Shown here: positions 16,546 to 25,446 of the stretch, piece by piece
Layout: each line of letters begins with the position of its first letter
How positions within the stretch are numbered: the stretch's first letter is position 1
Source of the DNA: Candidatus Hydrogenedentota bacterium
Lineage (GTDB): Bacteria; Hydrogenedentota; Hydrogenedentia; Hydrogenedentales; CAITNO01
Direction: 5' to 3'
NCBI GenBank assembly: GCA_007124105.1
Contig: SLFT01000334.1
Span: 1 to 34,609, forward strand
Length of the DNA: 34,609 nucleotides
Position numbers and translations under genes: made by a program
Notes under the pieces: model-generated
The model's database searches: none
The model's input: only the letters and a program-made list of their open reading frames with translations
Told to the model about the DNA's origin: nothing

Positions 16546-18909
16546 TTATTCCACCTTTACTGCGTTTACGGGACACACGTCAACGCAGCCGTTACACTGA
16601 ACGCATGTTTCCTGGTCAATCAGATGGGCTTCATACGGCGTCGCTGTAATCGCGCCAGAGGGACAGGCCTGTGCGCATTTGGTGCAGCCGATGCATGTGT
16701 CGGCGTCTATGGTGTACGTAAGCAAGGGGCGACACTTCTTGGCCGGGCAACGTCCGTGGATATGCGCCTCGAATTCGTCCCGGAAATGACGCAGCCCGGT
16801 AAGCACCGGGTTGGGCGCGGTCTTGCCGAGGCCGCACAGGCTTTGTTGTTGGATGACTTCGGCCAGCCGCGTGAGGGCGTCAAGGTCCACTGTATCGCCC
16901 CTGCCCGCGCAAAGGTTGTCGAGCATGGTCAGCAGCTGCGCGGCGCCCACGCGACAGGGTACGCATTTGCCGCAGGATTCCATTTGCGTAAACTCGAGGA
17001 AGTAACGGGCCATCTCGACAATACAGTCGGTGTCGTCCATGACAACCAGGCCGCCTGATCCCATCATGGCGCCCGCTTCAGTCAGCGCTTCATAGTCCAC
17101 AGGCAGGTCGGCCAGCGACGCGGGGATGCAGCCGCCCGACGGGCCGCCTATCTGTACAGCCTTGAACGTGTGCCCCTCGGTAACGTCGCCGCCGGCCTCT
17201 TCCACAATCTGGCGGATGGTCATGCCCATGGGCACTTCGATGAGGCCGCCATGATTGATTTTCCCGGCCAGCGCGAAAACTTTCGCGCCCGGGCTGGTTG
17301 GCGTACCGAGGGCCGCGAAGGCTTCCGGACCGTTCCGGAATATCCAGGGGACCATGGCCAGCGTTTCCACATTGTTCACCAGCGTGGGTTTGCCGTTCAG
17401 GCCGCTGTAGGCCGGGAAGGGTGGACGGAACCGGGGCGAAGGGCGTCGCCCCTCGAGCGACACAATCAGGGCGCTTTCCTCGCCGCATACAAAAGCGCCC
17501 GCGCCTTCGCGCACTTCAGCGTCGAAAAACCGTCCGTCTCCAAGCGCGTTATCTCCGAGCAGACCGGCATTGCGACATTGATCCAATGCAAGGCGCGTAC
17601 GCTCCACGGCCATGGGGTATTCAGAGCGCACATAAAATATACCTTGTTCCGCGCCAACTGCGGCCGCGGCGATGAGCATACCTTCAATGACCCGGTAAGC
17701 GAAGGACTCTAGTAACATGCGGTCCATGAACGCGCCCGGGTCGCCCTCGTCGCCGTTGCAAATAATATATTTCGTGCTGTTGACGGCATTGCGTACGATA
17801 CGCCATTTCTCCGCTGTAGGGAATCCCGCGCCGCCGCGCCCGCGCAAGCCGCTTTTTTCAATCACGTCAATGATGGCATCGCCATTGAGGGGCGCGCCGG
17901 GTTCCGCTGCGGCCATGTCCAGGCAGCGGCGCAGCGCGGCGAAGCCGCCGAGCCGAATATATTCTTCCAGATCGGCGGGGTTCGTCTCGCCCGAGTGTTC
18001 CGTAGCGATGCGACATTGTATGTTCAGGAAATGGGTGATATCCGGTTCACGCGGCGCGACACGGCGCACAGGCGATTCGCTTTCACCCGCGTAAAGTTTT
18101 TCCAGGCGGCGTTCGGCGGCGGCGCGCAGTCGTCCAAACGCGCCGGGCGGTGGGATATGCCGCAGCAGGATGTCACTCACGGCGTCGGTCGTCACTTTGG
18201 TATAGGTGTAAATCTCTTCATCGGGCACAGCAATTTCGATGAGCGGGAGCAGGTGACATAACCCCACACAACTGACTGGTTTCACAACAGCGGGCAACCT
18301 GTAACGCGCCAGCGTTTCGTCCACCACATCACGGATGCGTCCGTTGCCGCCGGCGATACAACACGAGTCAAGACATATCCTTATTTCCGGCGGCGCGTCC
18401 GGCAGGGGACGGGGCCGCCCTTTTTCATCGGCCGCAGCCGCAGTGGCGCGTTCAAAGTCTTCGATCATTTCAAGGACGGTATCCGGTCGCACATGGCCGT
18501 AGGTGATGCCGTCAATCTGTACGGCGGGCGCCAGTGTGCAACAGCCCAGACATTGCACCTTCTGTACCGTATATTGACCCCGCGCATCGGTATCCGCGCC
18601 CGGCGCAATGTCCAGCGCTTTGAGTGAAGCGTCAAAAACGCGCTCGGCGTCTTTCAGATGGCAGGCGGTGCCGTCGCACACGCAGATGGTATGCCGCCCG
18701 CCGGGAGTATCGCGAAACATGGGGAAGAAAGACGCGACGCCGTCGAGATCAGCGGGGGTTATCTCCGTAACGTCGCTGATGCGGCGCAACGCCTCGGGCG
18801 GCAGCCAACGAAAAAGGCGCTGCACGTCCTGCAGGATGGGCAACAGCGCCTGTCTGTCTCGTCCATGTGTTTCGATAATGCGGTCAACTTCGCGCAGGTC
18901 AACATCCAT
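16546..18909 (-). CDS. HydC-HydB (NuoE-NuoF) fusion, NADH-binding flavo-iron-sulfur subunit
   Basis: The 787-residue protein starts with a NuoE/HydC thioredoxin-like [2Fe-2S] domain (Cys78, Cys83, Cys120, Cys124). A second such domain, as found at the HydB N-terminus, follows (Cys179, Cys184, Cys214, Cys218). Next is the NuoF core: NADH/FMN loops GRGGAGFPTAEKW (357-369) and NGDEGDPGAFMDR (385-397), then a [4Fe-4S] site ESCGKCVPCR (Cys646, 649, 652, with Cys692). Two ferredoxin clusters end the protein (Cys739/742/745/749 and 769/772/775/779). Thermotoga-type HydC and HydB are normally separate chains; here they are one. It should exchange electrons between NAD(H) and iron-sulfur partners in the cytoplasm. 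The start lies five bases after the preceding stop, with GAGGA overlapping that gene's end. Confidence 0.9.
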   Translation of the reverse strand: MDVDLREVDRIIETHGRDRQALLPILQDVQRLFRWLPPEALRRISDVTEITPADLDGVASFFPMFRDTPGGRHTICVCDGTACHLKDAERVFDASLKALDIAPGADTDARGQYTVQKVQCLGCCTLAPAVQIDGITYGHVRPDTVLEMIEDFERATAAAADEKGRPRPLPDAPPEIRICLDSCCIAGGNGRIRDVVDETLARYRLPAVVKPVSCVGLCHLLPLIEIAVPDEEIYTYTKVTTDAVSDILLRHIPPPGAFGRLRAAAERRLEKLYAGESESPVRRVAPREPDITHFLNIQCRIATEHSGETNPADLEEYIRLGGFAALRRCLDMAAAEPGAPLNGDAIIDVIEKSGLRGRGGAGFPTAEKWRIVRNAVNSTKYIICNGDEGDPGAFMDRMLLESFAYRVIEGMLIAAAAVGAEQGIFYVRSEYPMAVERTRLALDQCRNAGLLGDNALGDGRFFDAEVREGAGAFVCGEESALIVSLEGRRPSPRFRPPFPAYSGLNGKPTLVNNVETLAMVPWIFRNGPEAFAALGTPTSPGAKVFALAGKINHGGLIEVPMGMTIRQIVEEAGGDVTEGHTFKAVQIGGPSGGCIPASLADLPVDYEALTEAGAMMGSGGLVVMDDTDCIVEMARYFLEFTQMESCGKCVPCRVGAAQLLTMLDNLCAGRGDTVDLDALTRLAEVIQQQSLCGLGKTAPNPVLTGLRHFRDEFEAHIHGRCPAKKCRPLLTYTIDADTCIGCTKCAQACPSGAITATPYEAHLIDQETCVQCNGCVDVCPVNAVKVE

Positions 18910-18914
18910 GGCTA

Positions 18915-20666
18915 TTATTGTTCCTCAATGCAGATCAGCGACGTCTCCGTACGCGCGTAAATGCGCCCATTTACAAACGCCGGCGTGGCCACGGTTGTTT
19001 CTTCGAATGTGGGGCGGGCAATCTCTTTGTATTCCTCTGCGTTTTCAAAAATCAATACGCGCCCGTCCATGTCTATGGCATAGATGCGATTGCCCACCAG
19101 GATAGGCGAGGCATAGAAGGGTTCGTCATGTTCATGGACCCACACGATTTCGCCATCCTCCGGACGCAGCCAGACGATCTCGCCGCGCGAGGTAAGCAGG
19201 TAAAAAAATGTATCCGTGGCGAGAGGACTGGCCACGTCCGGCAGGGACTCATAGAATTGCCACAGGATTTCGGGTTCGGCGTCCCCGTCGGCATCGGCGT
19301 CCGGCAGGCGAATAGCGGAGGCGTCAGCGTATTCGTTTGCCACGAAAAACAGACCCGCGCCGTAAGCCGGGCTCGGGCCAACCTCGCCCGCAAGAGAGTC
19401 CACCGACCACAGCAACGCGCCCGTGCGCGGGTTATACACGTCCATGTCGCGTGTGGACACCACCACCAGCAAAGGCGCATCGGGCATACCCACTAGAATA
19501 GGCGACGCCCACGAGATGCGTTCGCGCTCCTGTTTCCAGACCTCAGTTCCGTCGCGCAGGTCAAAAGCGAACAACGCGCCCTCCTGGCGCTGGTCATATT
19601 GCACGATGAGCAGGTCTTCGTAAATAATCAGCGACGATGAATGGCCGTAATGGTTATCGGGAACGCCCAAATGCTTTTCCCAAAGAATACCGCCGTTGTG
19701 ATCGAGGCAGGCCAGGTGGCCCGTGCCGAAGACAGCGCAGACGACATTGCCTTGCGCCGCCACGGTGGGCGCGGCCCAGCCTGTGTCGTCGTTCACACGG
19801 GGCGGTTCCACCGGTATACGGGTTCCGATGGGCGTTCGCCACAGTAGATCGCCCGTATCAGCGTCAAAAGCGTACACTTCACGGCGGTCCTCATCGGCGC
19901 CGCTCAGGTAAACCCGGTCGCCCCAGACCACCGGCGAGTTGAACCCCGGCAAGGGCGGCGCGACTTTCCAGCGGATATTTTTGCCCGACGCAACGTCCCA
20001 GCTGGTAGGCGCGTTGGTATGCCGTGCAACGCCATAGCCGCCCGGCCCCCGGAAAGACGGCCATTGGTCAAGCGCCTCTTCCCATGAGGGGACGACCAGT
20101 TCCAAGTCTTCTGGCGCGGCAATGGCTTCTTCCTCGGCGGCGGCCAGTTCGGCTTCCGTCGGCAATGGAATATCGAGACGGGTGAACACGGCGGCGAGCA
20201 ACGCGGCGAAAAGCCACAAGCCGCCCATGAACATCAGCAACTCACGCGCCCGGGCCTGATCCGTCCAATAATACTTCTGGGGCGTTTCGGCGGTGGGCGC
20301 CGGCAACCGGGGCCGACAATTGGCGGCGACGCGCAACGCCGCAGCGAAGGTCAACCCCGCAATCAGCGCCAACAGTCCGCCGATGCGCAGCATCCGCTGA
20401 CTGGTGAAAAATGCGGCGCGCGCCAACAGGTCCAGATTTCGGATGGCGTCAATGGTTTCAGCATCCGTTTCAGATGAACCGGTCACTTGCGAACGCAACC
20501 GCGCCAGATCGGGATGCTCGAGTGTATCAATACCGCGAACCTGCCAGTAATTGACAATCAGCAGCGACGATACAACAAGACAAAATAAACCGGACACTGT
20601 TGCAACAACAACAGCCGCGCGCAGTAGTACGTCGTTGGTCTTAAAACGTGTTTGTTCTTTTTGCAT
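18915..20666 (-). CDS. Membrane-anchored PQQ-type beta-propeller protein
   Basis: The 583-residue protein is taken from the ATG at 20666, which has AAGGA five bases upstream; a longer frame to 20705 lacks one. Three hydrophobic helices lie in the first 170 residues (LLRAAVVVATVSGLFCLVV, then IGGLLALIAGLTFAAALRVA, then LLMFMGGLWLFAALLAAVF). The rest is a beta-propeller beginning WPSFRGPGGYGVA. It has repeats such as AFDADTGDLLWRTPIG, ACLDHNGGILWEKHLG, FAFDLRDGTEVWK and VYNPRTGALLWSVD. These are PQQ/BamB-like blades; no dehydrogenase active-site residues or calcium site are evident, so PQQ binding is unproven. The propeller is expected to face the periplasm. It sits between the membrane ferredoxin and the HydBC fusion. 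Confidence 0.85.
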   Translation of the reverse strand: MQKEQTRFKTNDVLLRAAVVVATVSGLFCLVVSSLLIVNYWQVRGIDTLEHPDLARLRSQVTGSSETDAETIDAIRNLDLLARAAFFTSQRMLRIGGLLALIAGLTFAAALRVAANCRPRLPAPTAETPQKYYWTDQARARELLMFMGGLWLFAALLAAVFTRLDIPLPTEAELAAAEEEAIAAPEDLELVVPSWEEALDQWPSFRGPGGYGVARHTNAPTSWDVASGKNIRWKVAPPLPGFNSPVVWGDRVYLSGADEDRREVYAFDADTGDLLWRTPIGTRIPVEPPRVNDDTGWAAPTVAAQGNVVCAVFGTGHLACLDHNGGILWEKHLGVPDNHYGHSSSLIIYEDLLIVQYDQRQEGALFAFDLRDGTEVWKQERERISWASPILVGMPDAPLLVVVSTRDMDVYNPRTGALLWSVDSLAGEVGPSPAYGAGLFFVANEYADASAIRLPDADADGDAEPEILWQFYESLPDVASPLATDTFFYLLTSRGEIVWLRPEDGEIVWVHEHDEPFYASPILVGNRIYAIDMDGRVLIFENAEEYKEIARPTFEETTVATPAFVNGRIYARTETSLICIEEQ

Positions 20667-20731
20667 TGTATTCCTTGCTAACGCCCACCAGGGAATATAG
20701 ATCATCGTTATAACGCGCGTACAAGGCGGCT

Positions 20732-20759
20732 AGTATAACACAGCATTTTAATTGTTGAA
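20732..20759 (-). promoter_or_regulatory. Possible internal promoter of the redox operon
   Basis: On the minus strand TTCAAC (20759-20754) and TATACT (20737-20732) are 16 bases apart, upstream of the beta-propeller gene in the only sizeable gap (about 115 bases) of the six-gene run. It could split the run into two transcription units. Confidence 0.4.
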
Positions 20760-20781
20760 CAAGAGCCTAAGAACGTGCTGA

Positions 20782-22068
20782 TTATTTCTCCGGCGGCTCG
20801 ACTGGACAATACTTGAAGCAGCGGGCGCAGCTGAGACACGCCCCCTTGTCTATGGTGTAGTCGCGGGCGTGACGCAGCACGGACAGGCGGAACAGGCGCG
20901 CGCACAGGGCGATGCCCATAAACGCGCCCAGTGCGGCGCCGGCGACCTTAAAGCGTTCATTGAGCGCGTGGGCCTCGGCATAAAGGACAGTTGCGGGTTC
21001 GTCGCCTTCGCGGAAGGCCTCGCTCTCTGTGGTCATTTCATCGTAAACGCCCGCTTCTTCGGCGGCGATGCGCTCGGCGAGGCGCACGGTGGGATGCATG
21101 CGCGACAACGTGGGATGAGCGCTCCATCCGATGCCCGCCGCGAACAAAATGGCTATCGGCGCGACAAGCAGCAGTTTGCCCAGCCGCAGCGCCCCTGCCC
21201 TGCGCGGTTCGGCGTCGGCGGGTTCAGGCGGAATAATGGCGTTATAAGGGCACGCGTTTTCACACAGGCGGCATTGTACGCATTCATCGGGCGTGATGGT
21301 AGCGTGACGCCGCGCAAAGATGGCGATCCAGCGCAGCAACACGCCGTAGGGGCATAAGTAGCGGCAGTAGGGACGGGCAATAAAAATGCCTGCGCCCAGG
21401 ATAATCCCGCCCGCCAGAAGCATGTTAAAACTGCCGCCCAATCGGAAGAATCCGACAAAGGGGTCATAGCGGCATATAAGGAACCCGGCGCCCACGGCCA
21501 CGCCCATTACGGTGATGCCGAGATAGAGATAGGCGAGCATGCCCAGCGCGGCATCCACCGGCTTGGGCACCTGCACCGGATGCACCGCGAAGATTTCCTG
21601 GGCAGCGCCCAACGGGCACGCCGCCGCGCAGAACACACGTCCAAAATACAAGGCGGCAACAAGGGGCAACAGAAAGAAAGCGGCCACCAGAAACGTCAGC
21701 ACATGGCCGGTGCCGATATAGGCGTTTAATACATTTTGCAGTGAACCCACCGAACAGACGCAGCCCTGCCGATAAAAACCGAAGTAGGCCAGCGCAAAGA
21801 AGGACAGGGCCAATACCCAGTTGCGCGACCGGCGGCGCAGTACAGCCCACGCCGTGAGCGCCAGTACTCCTGTCAGCAGCGCAATATCCAGCCAGGGCGG
21901 CGTCAATGCGTCCGGCGGCAGGTGCATGTCTTCGTGTTCGTAGCCCGTGCTGAACTCCGGCATGGGGAACCGAAACTCCGCGTTGGCCGTACCAGTCAAT
22001 AACGCCGACCATAAAAGCAGGAAGAGCACTACCCTTCTGTATACTATAGCGCGTTTCCCCATGGCCAT
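20782..22068 (-). CDS. NapH/NosR-like polytopic membrane iron-sulfur protein
   Basis: The 428-residue protein has an N-terminal signal or anchor (VVLFLLLWSALLTGTANA), a short periplasmic segment and several transmembrane helices. Two membrane CxxxCP motifs, FCAAACPLG and YCRYLCPYG, are the hallmark of NapH/NosR/CcoG-type proteins, and GCVCSVGSLQN resembles NosR. Two [4Fe-4S] sets follow, CVQCRLCENACP and at the C-terminus CLSCARCFKYCP. Related proteins pass electrons from quinol or cytoplasmic donors to periplasmic partners. The start overlaps the ferredoxin stop by one base (TGATG), with GGAAGG six bases upstream. With the ferredoxin gene before it, this is a NapGH-like pair, but no Nap catalytic gene is present. 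Confidence 0.87.
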   Translation of the reverse strand: MAMGKRAIVYRRVVLFLLLWSALLTGTANAEFRFPMPEFSTGYEHEDMHLPPDALTPPWLDIALLTGVLALTAWAVLRRRSRNWVLALSFFALAYFGFYRQGCVCSVGSLQNVLNAYIGTGHVLTFLVAAFFLLPLVAALYFGRVFCAAACPLGAAQEIFAVHPVQVPKPVDAALGMLAYLYLGITVMGVAVGAGFLICRYDPFVGFFRLGGSFNMLLAGGIILGAGIFIARPYCRYLCPYGVLLRWIAIFARRHATITPDECVQCRLCENACPYNAIIPPEPADAEPRRAGALRLGKLLLVAPIAILFAAGIGWSAHPTLSRMHPTVRLAERIAAEEAGVYDEMTTESEAFREGDEPATVLYAEAHALNERFKVAGAALGAFMGIALCARLFRLSVLRHARDYTIDKGACLSCARCFKYCPVEPPEK

Positions 22069-22628
22069 CAGGCGCCTTCCCCAGCGTTTTCATCGTACTT
22101 CAATACATAGGCGCGGCTCAGCGGGATACGTTCGATGGCGTTCGAGGGACAATCGCGCGCGATGGCGCATTCATTACAGTGAGCGCAGAGATCGCGCTTG
22201 ATTTGCAGATAAAGCGACCCGTTGCCAAACTGGCCGCAGCCTTTCACGCATTTCCCACAACCGATGCACAAGTCCTCGTCAATGGAATAGGCGAAATAGG
22301 GTTCTTCCACAAAACGGCGCGTAATGGCTGCTGTGGGGCAGAGTTCGTTCTCGGCGCCCGTGTCCAGCGCGGGCGCGGCGGGTTGCAGATAGCCGCTGCA
22401 CAAGTCGCAGTAGCCGCATATCTTTGTGGCGTGTACACATTTCACCGCCGAGGGGTTCAGTACGCAGTGCGTGGCGCAACGACCGCATTGGGTGCATTTG
22501 TGTGGGTCTATCTGCCACACCCACTTTTCCGCCGACGGCGATGCGGCCATCCAGACCCCGCCGCCAAGAGCGGCCACGGCGGCGGCGCGTATGAATTCGC
22601 GGCGGCCAGGTTTCGTCTCCGTACTCAT
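22068..22628 (-). CDS. Tat-exported polyferredoxin (NapG-like)
   Basis: The 186-residue protein starts MSTETKPGRREFIRAAAVAA, a twin-arginine signal (RREFIR), so it is folded with its clusters before export. The mature part carries three to four [4Fe-4S] sets: CTQCGRCATHC, CGYCDLC (with nearby Cys), CIGCGKCVKGC and CAHCNECAIARDCP. This matches NapG/NrfC-type electron carriers that work with NapH-like membrane proteins. Its ATG overlaps the stop of the preceding NHL gene by four bases (ATGA) and its stop overlaps the next start, so translation is coupled. Confidence 0.88.
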   Translation of the reverse strand: MSTETKPGRREFIRAAAVAALGGGVWMAASPSAEKWVWQIDPHKCTQCGRCATHCVLNPSAVKCVHATKICGYCDLCSGYLQPAAPALDTGAENELCPTAAITRRFVEEPYFAYSIDEDLCIGCGKCVKGCGQFGNGSLYLQIKRDLCAHCNECAIARDCPSNAIERIPLSRAYVLKYDENAGEGA

Positions 22629-23674
22629 TCTTTTTCCTTTCCTGCGTCAATCGGCTCAAAGACCAGTATGGCGCGCAAGGGGCCGTGCAACACCAGGATA
22701 CGGTCATTGGTGTCCACGGCCAGGTCGCGAATGGGCGCCGGGTCAGCCGGGAACTCCGCGGCGTTCCAGCCCGCGTTCAAATGTTCCGACGTTGCCGCCA
22801 CGCCGGCAAAGGAGCGGTCGGCGGCAAAGGTCTTCACGCGATTGATGCCCTTCTCCGCTGTTACCAACGTACCGTTGCTCTTAAACGCAATATGGATGGG
22901 ATTGCAGCAGCCGGGAAACTGATGCGTCGCGAAACCCGGCTGATGCCAGGCGGTCAGCAACGCGCCGTCCGCGCGGTATTTTTCCACCCCGAGTTTTCCC
23001 GGGTTGGAAACCCACAATGCGCCCATTGCGTCAAAGGCCACATCCAAATAGTGACTTGGAACAACGAATCCGATACTATCCCGTTCAGGATCGCGCTCAC
23101 CGATTGTATTTAGTATTTGACCGTCATGGGTATAGCGATAAACGCGCGCATTGCCCGCATCGGCGACAAACACATGGTTTTCATCCACCACAATTTCGGT
23201 GGTCCAGGCGCGTTCGCCCAGGGTTTCCCAGTTGGTGTGATGTTCTCCCGTGTCGCTGAATACAGCCAGATGGTCGCGCATACCGAGATACATCGTACCG
23301 TCCGGCGCTACGGCAACACAGTCAGGGCGCCCATCAATCTCATGGCGCGCCTGTTCGCGTCCTGTTTCGTCCAGCATGAGCAACGCCCCCTCGCCTGTTG
23401 CCCACAGGCGACCTTCGCTGTCTACAGCGAGTCCGGAGGGATTGTCCAGTTCCAGCGCGATGCGCGCCGTCTCATGGTAGCGCACATCGTCATCAGCCAC
23501 GGCCTCGTAGCGCGAAACATCATATACCAGCGCTTCGCCCGGTTCGTCGGGACGGTCCGTCATGAACAGCGCAAGCGTCAACGCCACCACCGCGATGGCG
23601 AGAACCGCCCACGCCCAGTCAGGTATCATTCTTTGTTGTTTATGCTGCATGGGATTTTCTTTGTAAGGAAACAT
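22625..23674 (-). CDS. Membrane-anchored NHL-repeat beta-propeller protein
   Basis: The 349-residue protein has one N-terminal helix (WAWAVLAIAVVALTLALFM, about 20-38), placing the propeller outside the cytoplasm. The NHL-like blades include NPSGLAVDSEGRLWATG, RPDCVAVAPDGTMYLG, EIVVDENHVFVADAGNARVY and LDVAFDAMGALWVSNPG. Such propellers usually bind proteins or ligands and are not catalytic; a CC pair lies in FPGCCNPIH. A second in-frame ATG at 23650 is also possible, since neither start has a strong ribosome site. It is the first gene of the six-gene redox run and overlaps the ferredoxin gene. Confidence 0.82.
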   Translation of the reverse strand: MFPYKENPMQHKQQRMIPDWAWAVLAIAVVALTLALFMTDRPDEPGEALVYDVSRYEAVADDDVRYHETARIALELDNPSGLAVDSEGRLWATGEGALLMLDETGREQARHEIDGRPDCVAVAPDGTMYLGMRDHLAVFSDTGEHHTNWETLGERAWTTEIVVDENHVFVADAGNARVYRYTHDGQILNTIGERDPERDSIGFVVPSHYLDVAFDAMGALWVSNPGKLGVEKYRADGALLTAWHQPGFATHQFPGCCNPIHIAFKSNGTLVTAEKGINRVKTFAADRSFAGVAATSEHLNAGWNAAEFPADPAPIRDLAVDTNDRILVLHGPLRAILVFEPIDAGKEKE

Positions 23675-23741
23675 CCCTGTTCCGGTATATTATTTCGCGC
23701 CGCTTTTCACGGATAAACAGCGCTATGGTGTGTCATACGCC

Positions 23742-24821
23742 TCAATCTTGTTCAGCAAGACGCGCGGCACGGTCGGCCACATTGAGCGCGTCAAGCAAGT
23801 CATCGAGGTCGCCTTCAAGAATCTCGCGCAATTTGTAAAGCGAGAGTTGGATGCGATGGTCAGTGACTCGGTTTTCGGGGAAATTATAGGTGCGGATTTT
23901 TTCGCTGCGGTCGCCCGTACGCACCTGGCTGCGGCGGTCCTCGGCGCGCGCGTCTGCGCCCTCACGAATTTTGATGTCCAGCAACCGCGCGCGCAACACG
24001 CGCAACGCCTGCGCCTTGTTTTTGTGTTGCGATTTTTCGTCCTGGCACATCACGACCAGGCCGGTGGGCTTATGGGTAATGCGCACGGCGGAATCAGTGG
24101 TGTTTACGCTCTGACCGCCCGGCCCCGAGGAACGGTACACGTCAATCTGCAAATCGTTGGGGTCAATGGCGACATCCACTTCCTCCGCTTCAGGCAGCAC
24201 GGCCACTGTCACGGCGGATGTGTGAATGCGCCCCTGCGTTTCCGTGTCAGGCACGCGCTGCACCCGATGTACGCCGCCCTCCCATTTCATCAGGCTGTAC
24301 ACGCTGTCGCCAGTGATTTGGAAACAGACTTCCTTGAATCCGCCCAGTCCCGTGGGATTCGAGTTCATCACCTCGATTTTCCAGCCGCGAATCTCGGCAA
24401 ATCGGGAATACATGCGGAACAGGTTGGCGGCAAACAAGCCCGCTTCTTCTCCGCCGGTGCCCGCTCTTATCTCCACGATGGTATTCTTTTCGTCGTTGGG
24501 ATCCTTAGGCACGAGAAGCAGACGTAATTCCTCCTCGCGTCCTTCCAACGACACCTTCAACCGGTCGTACTCTTCGTGAGCAAACGCGAGCATTTCCGGA
24601 TCGGTTTCATCGCGGATTACCCGCTGTGCCTCACGCAACCCTTCTTCCTCGCGTTGATATCGCGCAAATGCCTGCACCAGGTCAGACAGCTCCGCATATT
24701 TGCGGGCGTGTTTCTGGTACACATCGGGATTCATGGCCACTTCGGGCGTGGCCATGGTATCAGCCAGACGCTGATGATCGGCTGTAAGCGCCTCGAGTTT
24801 CTCGCGCAATCGCGCTTCCAT
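23742..24821 (-). CDS. prfA: Peptide chain release factor 1
   Basis: The 359-residue protein is full length. The RF1 codon-recognition tripeptide is PDT (191-193) in RVPDTETQGRIHTS, matching the PxT of RF1 and not the SPF of RF2. The catalytic GGQ is at 235-237 in SGPGGQSVNTTDSAVR. It ends translation at UAA and UAG. It starts six bases after the rpmE stop, a common rpmE-prfA arrangement. The redox operon begins 67 bases downstream on the same strand. Confidence 0.97.
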   Translation of the reverse strand: MEARLREKLEALTADHQRLADTMATPEVAMNPDVYQKHARKYAELSDLVQAFARYQREEEGLREAQRVIRDETDPEMLAFAHEEYDRLKVSLEGREEELRLLLVPKDPNDEKNTIVEIRAGTGGEEAGLFAANLFRMYSRFAEIRGWKIEVMNSNPTGLGGFKEVCFQITGDSVYSLMKWEGGVHRVQRVPDTETQGRIHTSAVTVAVLPEAEEVDVAIDPNDLQIDVYRSSGPGGQSVNTTDSAVRITHKPTGLVVMCQDEKSQHKNKAQALRVLRARLLDIKIREGADARAEDRRSQVRTGDRSEKIRTYNFPENRVTDHRIQLSLYKLREILEGDLDDLLDALNVADRAARLAEQD

Positions 24822-24827
24822 GAACGA

Positions 24828-25088
24828 TTATTCGCCGGATTTTGCGGCGGCGCCAAACTTCTTCTGAAACCGTTCCACGCGCCCTTCACTGTCCACAAAC
24901 TTCTGTTTGCCTGTGAAAAACGGATGGGAATGGCTCGAAAGATCGAGGGTGTACAGCGGATATTCCTTGCCTTCATATTCGGTTGTACGCGTGGTCTCCA
25001 CCGTCGAGCGGGTCAACCACTTGACGTTTGCGCCAACGTCCATGAATACGACTTCGCGATAATTCTCGGGATGAATGCCCTTTTTCAC
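24828..25088 (-). CDS. rpmE: 50S ribosomal protein L31, cysteine-free type B
   Basis: The start is GTG at 25088, preceded by GGAG nine bases upstream, giving an 86-residue protein beginning (M)KKGIHPENYREVVFMD. A longer frame to 25181 has no homology and is rejected. SHPFFTGKQKFVDSEGRVER is the conserved L31 core. The CxxC zinc pairs of the zinc form are absent, so this is the zinc-independent type (rpmE2/ykgM-like). Whether a zinc form also exists in the genome cannot be seen. Confidence 0.93.
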   Translation of the reverse strand: MKKGIHPENYREVVFMDVGANVKWLTRSTVETTRTTEYEGKEYPLYTLDLSSHSHPFFTGKQKFVDSEGRVERFQKKFGAAAKSGE

Positions 25089-25446
25089 GACCTGTATCTC
25101 CTTAAACACGCTAACTCTATTTAACTGGGATTGGGGGGAAGGATAGACATGCGCCAACGCTGTAACGTTATTCCACATCACAGGCTAGCGTGCGTAGTGT
25201 ACCATAGACACAGGCGGCTTCGCAACATGAGAACGGATGCATTCGGCCTTCTGTTTCTGCGCGTCCGCGTCTTCTTTTTGACGGAGCGAGTGTGGATGAC
25301 CCCCGGCGACGGGCCGGGAAATTATTGGATAGGATGCTCTTGCAGCGATAGGGTATACTGCCGTTAATGTTTTTGTCTGCCGAACATACGGTAGATTTCA
25401 ACTTTAATGCAAGCGTACGATGCGAAAGACAAGGGAGGTATCTACC
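25089..25446. other. Intergenic region between divergent rpmE and the secreted fusion gene
   Basis: About 358 bases with no convincing gene. A TATACT hexamer near 25354 could be a -10 element for the rightward gene, but no good -35 lies at the right distance. The strong ribosome site AAGGGAGGT (25431-25439) belongs to the next gene. Confidence 0.4.

Noticed and set aside
18915..20666. PQQ-dependent alcohol dehydrogenase
   Set aside because: The blades are PQQ-like, but the dehydrogenase active-site Asp/Glu context and disulfide are not seen, and the membrane topology differs.
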